Shown here one piece after another: positions 60,100 to 64,000 of a DNA stretch of 64,000 bases (its first letter is position 1; each line of letters starts with the position of its first letter). The stretch covers positions 1,798,001 to 1,862,000 of the forward strand of contig SCHM01000003.1 of the NCBI GenBank assembly GCA_004123355.1, written 5' to 3'. The position numbers were made by a program, and so were the translations under genes. Source of the DNA: Amphirosellinia nigrospora. Taxonomy: Eukaryota; Ascomycota; Sordariomycetes; Xylariales; Xylariaceae. The notes under the pieces are model-generated. The model saw only the letters and a list, made by a program, of their open reading frames with translations. It had not been told where the DNA came from and made no database searches.

Positions 60100-61697
60100 G
60101 GTGACGATAACTGCTCGGTGCTAAGATCGCGGAACTTGAGGTGATAAACTAGTTGTGATGTTTCTCCATTCTTAGTAGAAACGGTCTTGCCCATTACTCT
60201 GCCTAGGGGGCAGGCTACCCCGCCATGTTATATGTGTGCCCTCCGTATGACATATCTCACCTTCATGCTATGAGTAGGCACTTCATAAGAACCGGCGTAC
60301 GAAGCGTCAGCACACTGCCTCCCACGACCGCGAAATGTTTCAGCCCAACAAACAGGGATGGCCATCGCCGACCACTCTCCCAATAGCAGCCATCGTATGA
60401 CTGACTTGCTTTAGGTTTGTTTTTTTTTGTTTCACGGCGGTCCGTGAATGGAAGAATCTAGCTGATTTCCAATTTTAGCGCCGATGTAGTAGCGAACCAG
60501 ACTACCGGAAACCTAGACACAAAGTCCTGTGCAGCTCGGTACAGCCAGAAAAAGACCGCAAGGTTACAATTGATGACCACCATTATCGTGAGATCCCGGG
60601 CTGACTATCCCGGTACAACCTATTGACGTGTCGTATTGTGAGATCCTCTTGCGTGATCGATCTCCTATCGACAATCCGGCATCGAATAGTATCAGTAAGC
60701 TGAAAAGAAAATCTCGTAGACGGGATGATGATCTGATCAGTAACACGGCAAGACATGGTCTCGGATCGGGATTACGGACGACATCGTCATCAGGATCAAC
60801 CGTCTTTACGTGACTCAAAAGATCGGCACCTCCCACACAGTTGTATACATGTTAGGTGGATGCCTAAAGAGCAAGTCTTTTCTCCATTTTTTTGTACGAA
60901 CGAAGTGTGGGGGTCCCGTGGCAGTGAAGCGCGGGCAACGTGGTAATAATAACAAAGCGTGAAGGGGAGGTGAGATCTATATGTAAGTATAACAACAACG
61001 CTAACCTAGTTGAGATTACCCGAGATCGAAAACCCCAGCATTTCGGACTATTAATAGTATGCATAGTAATCATACTCATAATTAGTGTTTATGTAAACCC
61101 AGCTGAGGTCTATTTAGCCATGTAAAAGGTGCACGGCAAAATCCAGTAGATAGCGGGCCACGAAAGCCTTGGCTAGCGCGACAAGGCAATTCCTAACCAG
61201 CAAGCTAGCTTTTTCTAGTTAAGATTGTATTTAAGCTTTACGTCAAATTTGGTTCGGTTTATGACAGTGCATTAAGATCTCCAAAAAGGGTAGTGAGCCG
61301 ACCACGATTCAAGAATCGCGAATCTATTTAGCCATAGGTAGGTGCTTCATGGTACAGAAAGCTTACAGGTAGGGTATATTGGAGTCTGCTTGGTAAAGTG
61401 GGACTATTGATCCCAGATGTTTGGAAGTATACTTATGCGCTTGTTAACATCAGTGATACCCTTCGTCTGAGTTTTCATAAACTGACTAACTAGATCGTAG
61501 AAGGCAACACAAAAGAGGTGTGAGTCATAAGTAGACTTTGAAAGCTTATATAGTAAATACTCGTCAATCGTATTGAAAATTGTCATCATGATATATACAG
61601 CTCGGACACCCATCCTTAGGATCAAGCCCTATAACAATTGTCACACAAGGTGGCTGAGAAAAAAACATCATAGTGCTCCGGTTATTAAGCTAGGGGC
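60100..61697. other. 1.6-kb spacer
   Basis: No gene recognised. Confidence 0.35.
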
Positions 61698-62845
61698 TTA
61701 GCCAAAGATATATCTGGGGTTGTTGGCGATGTTCTGCTGGAACCACTGCAACACTTGCGGGTGAGTCTCCACACGGCTATCACCCCAGGTAGCGGTATCC
61801 CATCCATGCGCATTCCAGTCACTGTTGATATAGGTCCAGGCAGCAAAGTCGTATGTCTCAACCATGTCTCGGACACGGGTGAGGTAGTCAATGAAGCTGT
61901 TCTGGTCGTTGACCGCAGGTGGCTGGGGAGCAGACTCCGCGATGATCTTGGGCTTGGTGGCGAACTGGATATCCTTCAGCACATTGGGGTCCAGTCTACT
62001 TCCAACGCAGTTGCTAGTGGAGCCGACGTTGAGGCAAACGTCGTTGTTGAAGATTGAGAAACCTAAGTAGGGCAGCTGAATCAGTACGAGGTTTTATGCA
62101 ATGCGGTTTTGAATTCGGCTATTATGTTGTGCTTACCTTGCCAATCGACGACATTGTCTCCGGGGTATAGCTGTTGGGCTGAGCCACGGACGGGGTGGAA
62201 AACGTATTGTACGTTGTGGACGGTCGATGAGACCACCTGTCTTACGTGGGCAAAGGCCGCAGGGTAGGCCCTCAGGTCGAATGTGTTGGGATCAAACGTG
62301 TTGGGGTTGGTGTTGGCGTGAAGGTTGCCGGACACCTCATAGTCGACTCGCAAGAGGAACTTTACATTCGGGTATTTGGCAAGGTACTGAGCAAAAGTGC
62401 GTAAAGATGAGTCGAACTTTCCGGCGGCAATATCGTTGCAGAGCTTGGCACCCTGATATATACTGTAACCGTGGGAGACCATATCGTCTTTCCAGCTTAG
62501 ACCGATCTCGACATAGCCGCTACACCAAAGACATGTTAGCAAAGTCTTTTGGTGACAATAGTTCTAAGTTACTGACCGGTTATTGGCGGCATATTGCGCG
62601 AGAAGGGCCTGAGAGTCAGGGTTTAAGGTACCATCGTAGATGTTGCCGTAAAGGCTGATTCCAGATGGCTTCTTCACGCCAGATTGAAAGCCATTCCACT
62701 CATTGGCATAGTTCTGGCCGACGTTGAAAATTGTTTGACCGGCACGAGGAGCCAGAGATCGTGTCTCCGCTTGAGCATCTGAGGCGAGAGGACTGGCAAC
62801 GGCCAATCCCGCCTGCAGGAAACCGAGCATCTGAGTGAAACGCAT
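61698..62845 (-). CDS. Secreted GH26-like putative glycoside hydrolase
   Basis: Exons 62845-62577, 62519-62137 and 62062-61698; introns 57 and 74 nt, GT-AG, phases consistent; 338 residues, undamaged. The N-terminus MRFTQMLGFLQAGLAVASPL is a signal peptide, followed by a short propeptide-like stretch (LAPRAG). The rest reads as a TIM-barrel enzyme: YVEIGLSWKDD, KFLLRVDYEVSGN with candidate acid/base E151, YVFHPVRGSAQQLYPGDNVV, KIIAESAPQ with candidate nucleophile E260, and FAAWTYINSDW. The spacing of the two Glu after strands 4 and 7 fits clan GH-A, and the layout resembles GH26-type beta-mannanases, but the classical GH26 signatures are not clear. Probably secreted and acting on a plant or fungal wall polysaccharide. 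Confidence 0.72.
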
Positions 62846-62855
62846 TGTGTATAAT

Positions 62856-62884
62856 TGTCACAAGGGCTGAAAATCCGTGTGACA
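62856..62884. mobile_element. 29-bp LTR remnant with intact 5-bp target duplication
   Basis: Reads TGTCACAAGGGCT then GAAAATCCGTGTGACA: the first 13 bases equal the left end of LTR copy B and the last 12 equal the right end of copy C, with nothing between. A perfect ATAAT duplication flanks it (62851-62855 and 62885-62889). It sits 5 bp upstream of the ATG of the secreted GH26-like gene, in its 5' leader. Confidence 0.82.
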
Positions 62885-62889
62885 ATAAT

Positions 62890-64000
62890 GTCCAAAGTTT
62901 TTCCTGATATTGAAGTATGCTCAGCGACGATGGTGTGTTCTACGATCGAATTCATCATCCACATTTGCCAGAACTCTATGCTCTTATAAGCTTTTACAAT
63001 TCACAGTCTTTGCCTCCTCGTAATGCTTCTCAACAATGATCACCAATATTAGATGCTGAGGTTGTCATGGTATCGTGAAACTGTGCTAAACATCGAAACT
63101 TCCCAATGGCGTATCCCATTCGCCATGGCTCTCCTAACTGGGGAATCCGACAAATTTCCGGGGACAACTACACATTAGCGTGCATAATGAAGGCTGTCTA
63201 GTAGAAGAGACTAGATCGAATACTAACGGTCTAGCTTGTTAACTGCCGTTAAAGGCAACGGGGTATTGCGGAGAGTGACGCTAGTTACCATTCGGCGGGT
63301 CCGTTTTGCGGGATGTTGGCCTTACTTCTTGGTGTCACTAACCAGAATGAAATATTTGAAAACTAGCATATGCACAATGGCCCGATGTTCAACGCACCAA
63401 GAATTTAGCCGTAATGGCTATATTGTCGCGGGCCCAGGAACCGGGGAAGTTGTCTGGATGACACTACCCCACAATCCAAATCCGGGGATATAAGGCGTGT
63501 CTTACCCCTTTCCTGATGTAATCGTGCATCTTCAAACTATATTTTCTGGCGACTCTCACTAATTTGGAAAGAGCCGAGGTTCGCTTTCGCGGCCCTAGCC
63601 TCCTAGTATACGTTTGCCACGTGGAGTTGGGCTTCGCTACCGACTTCAGTTCGTGTTTGCGGCATAGTTCTATTCGGAGATACCGGAATGTGCGGATCTA
63701 TTTCTAATTAGAAATTAGGCATCCTACCGTATAGGGTTATTAGGTATCACATGCTTCTAGAATGAATAGCAATACCCAGATTTTACATGCTTAGGATACC
63801 TAGTCTCCATGTCTTCATGCCTTTCACTTCGTTACTCGGGAGCTGATTACTATAGGTTCCTAGAAACTAATGAGAGTTAAAGAAAACATTACTGTAGTAC
63901 AACTGATGAGAGCATCATCTCGGTATGATTAAAGGCCTCTTGCCAGCCTGTAACTGATATAATTCTTGTAGTATTCCCTCGTCATACGCCCTAATATTAG
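62890..64000. other. Intergenic to window end
   Basis: No gene recognised. A 16-bp perfect palindrome, ATTTCTAATTAGAAAT, lies at 63700-63715. Confidence 0.35.

Noticed and set aside
61630-61665. TTGTCACACAAGG, resembling a reversed LTR end
   Set aside because: No matching second end or target duplication found nearby.
63700-63715. 16-bp palindrome ATTTCTAATTAGAAAT
   Set aside because: AT-rich palindromes of this size arise by chance; no flanking duplication or gene context.

Overview
This looks like nuclear DNA of a filamentous ascomycete (Pezizomycotina). Genes lie on both strands with wide spacers and short GT-AG introns of about 48-159 nt. The protein families are fungal: a DUF3659/LEA-like family, a Cdc4-type F-box/WD40 protein, tyrosinase, a fungal-type kinase and a VAHSMG hydrolase. 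TACCTA-rich 5' flanks also fit this group. I cannot name the species.

Layout. 0-6 kb: two solo LTRs, a vWA-domain gene converging on an unrecognised gene, another unrecognised gene, and a 331-bp MITE with 55-bp inverted repeats and a 9-bp target duplication. 6.2-9.9 kb: the most unusual gene, a predicted ~1,196-residue fusion of a DyP-type heme peroxidase to a complete glycyl radical enzyme. 13-17 kb: a disrupted kinase gene and a clean four-exon gene of unknown function. 19-36 kb: a run of hydrophilic, repeat-rich genes (one small LEA-like, two DUF3659 proteins and an inverted pair sharing a conserved C-terminal tail), plus a VAHSMG-type alpha/beta hydrolase and an unknown fungal family member. 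39-42 kb: a proline-rich protein with repeated CxxC motifs. 45.8-55.3 kb: CDC4-type F-box/WD40, a small secreted cysteine-containing protein, a RecQ helicase and an intact RING-finger protein with repeats and a membrane tail. 56-63 kb: tyrosinase, a third solo LTR, an alpha/beta hydrolase and a secreted GH26-like protein. Five bases upstream of that last start codon sits a 29-bp remnant of the same LTR family.

Many multi-kilobase genes carry single-base frame changes, often in or beside short homopolymers, while the reading continues convincingly in the next frame. CDC4, normally essential, is among them, so I read most of these as sequence errors rather than gene death. Spans are therefore given for whole genes, with the breaks noted. 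The genes do not form an obvious pathway. The main local theme is the hydrophilic LEA/DUF3659 cluster, which may relate to stress or desiccation protection by analogy with LEA proteins (inference).
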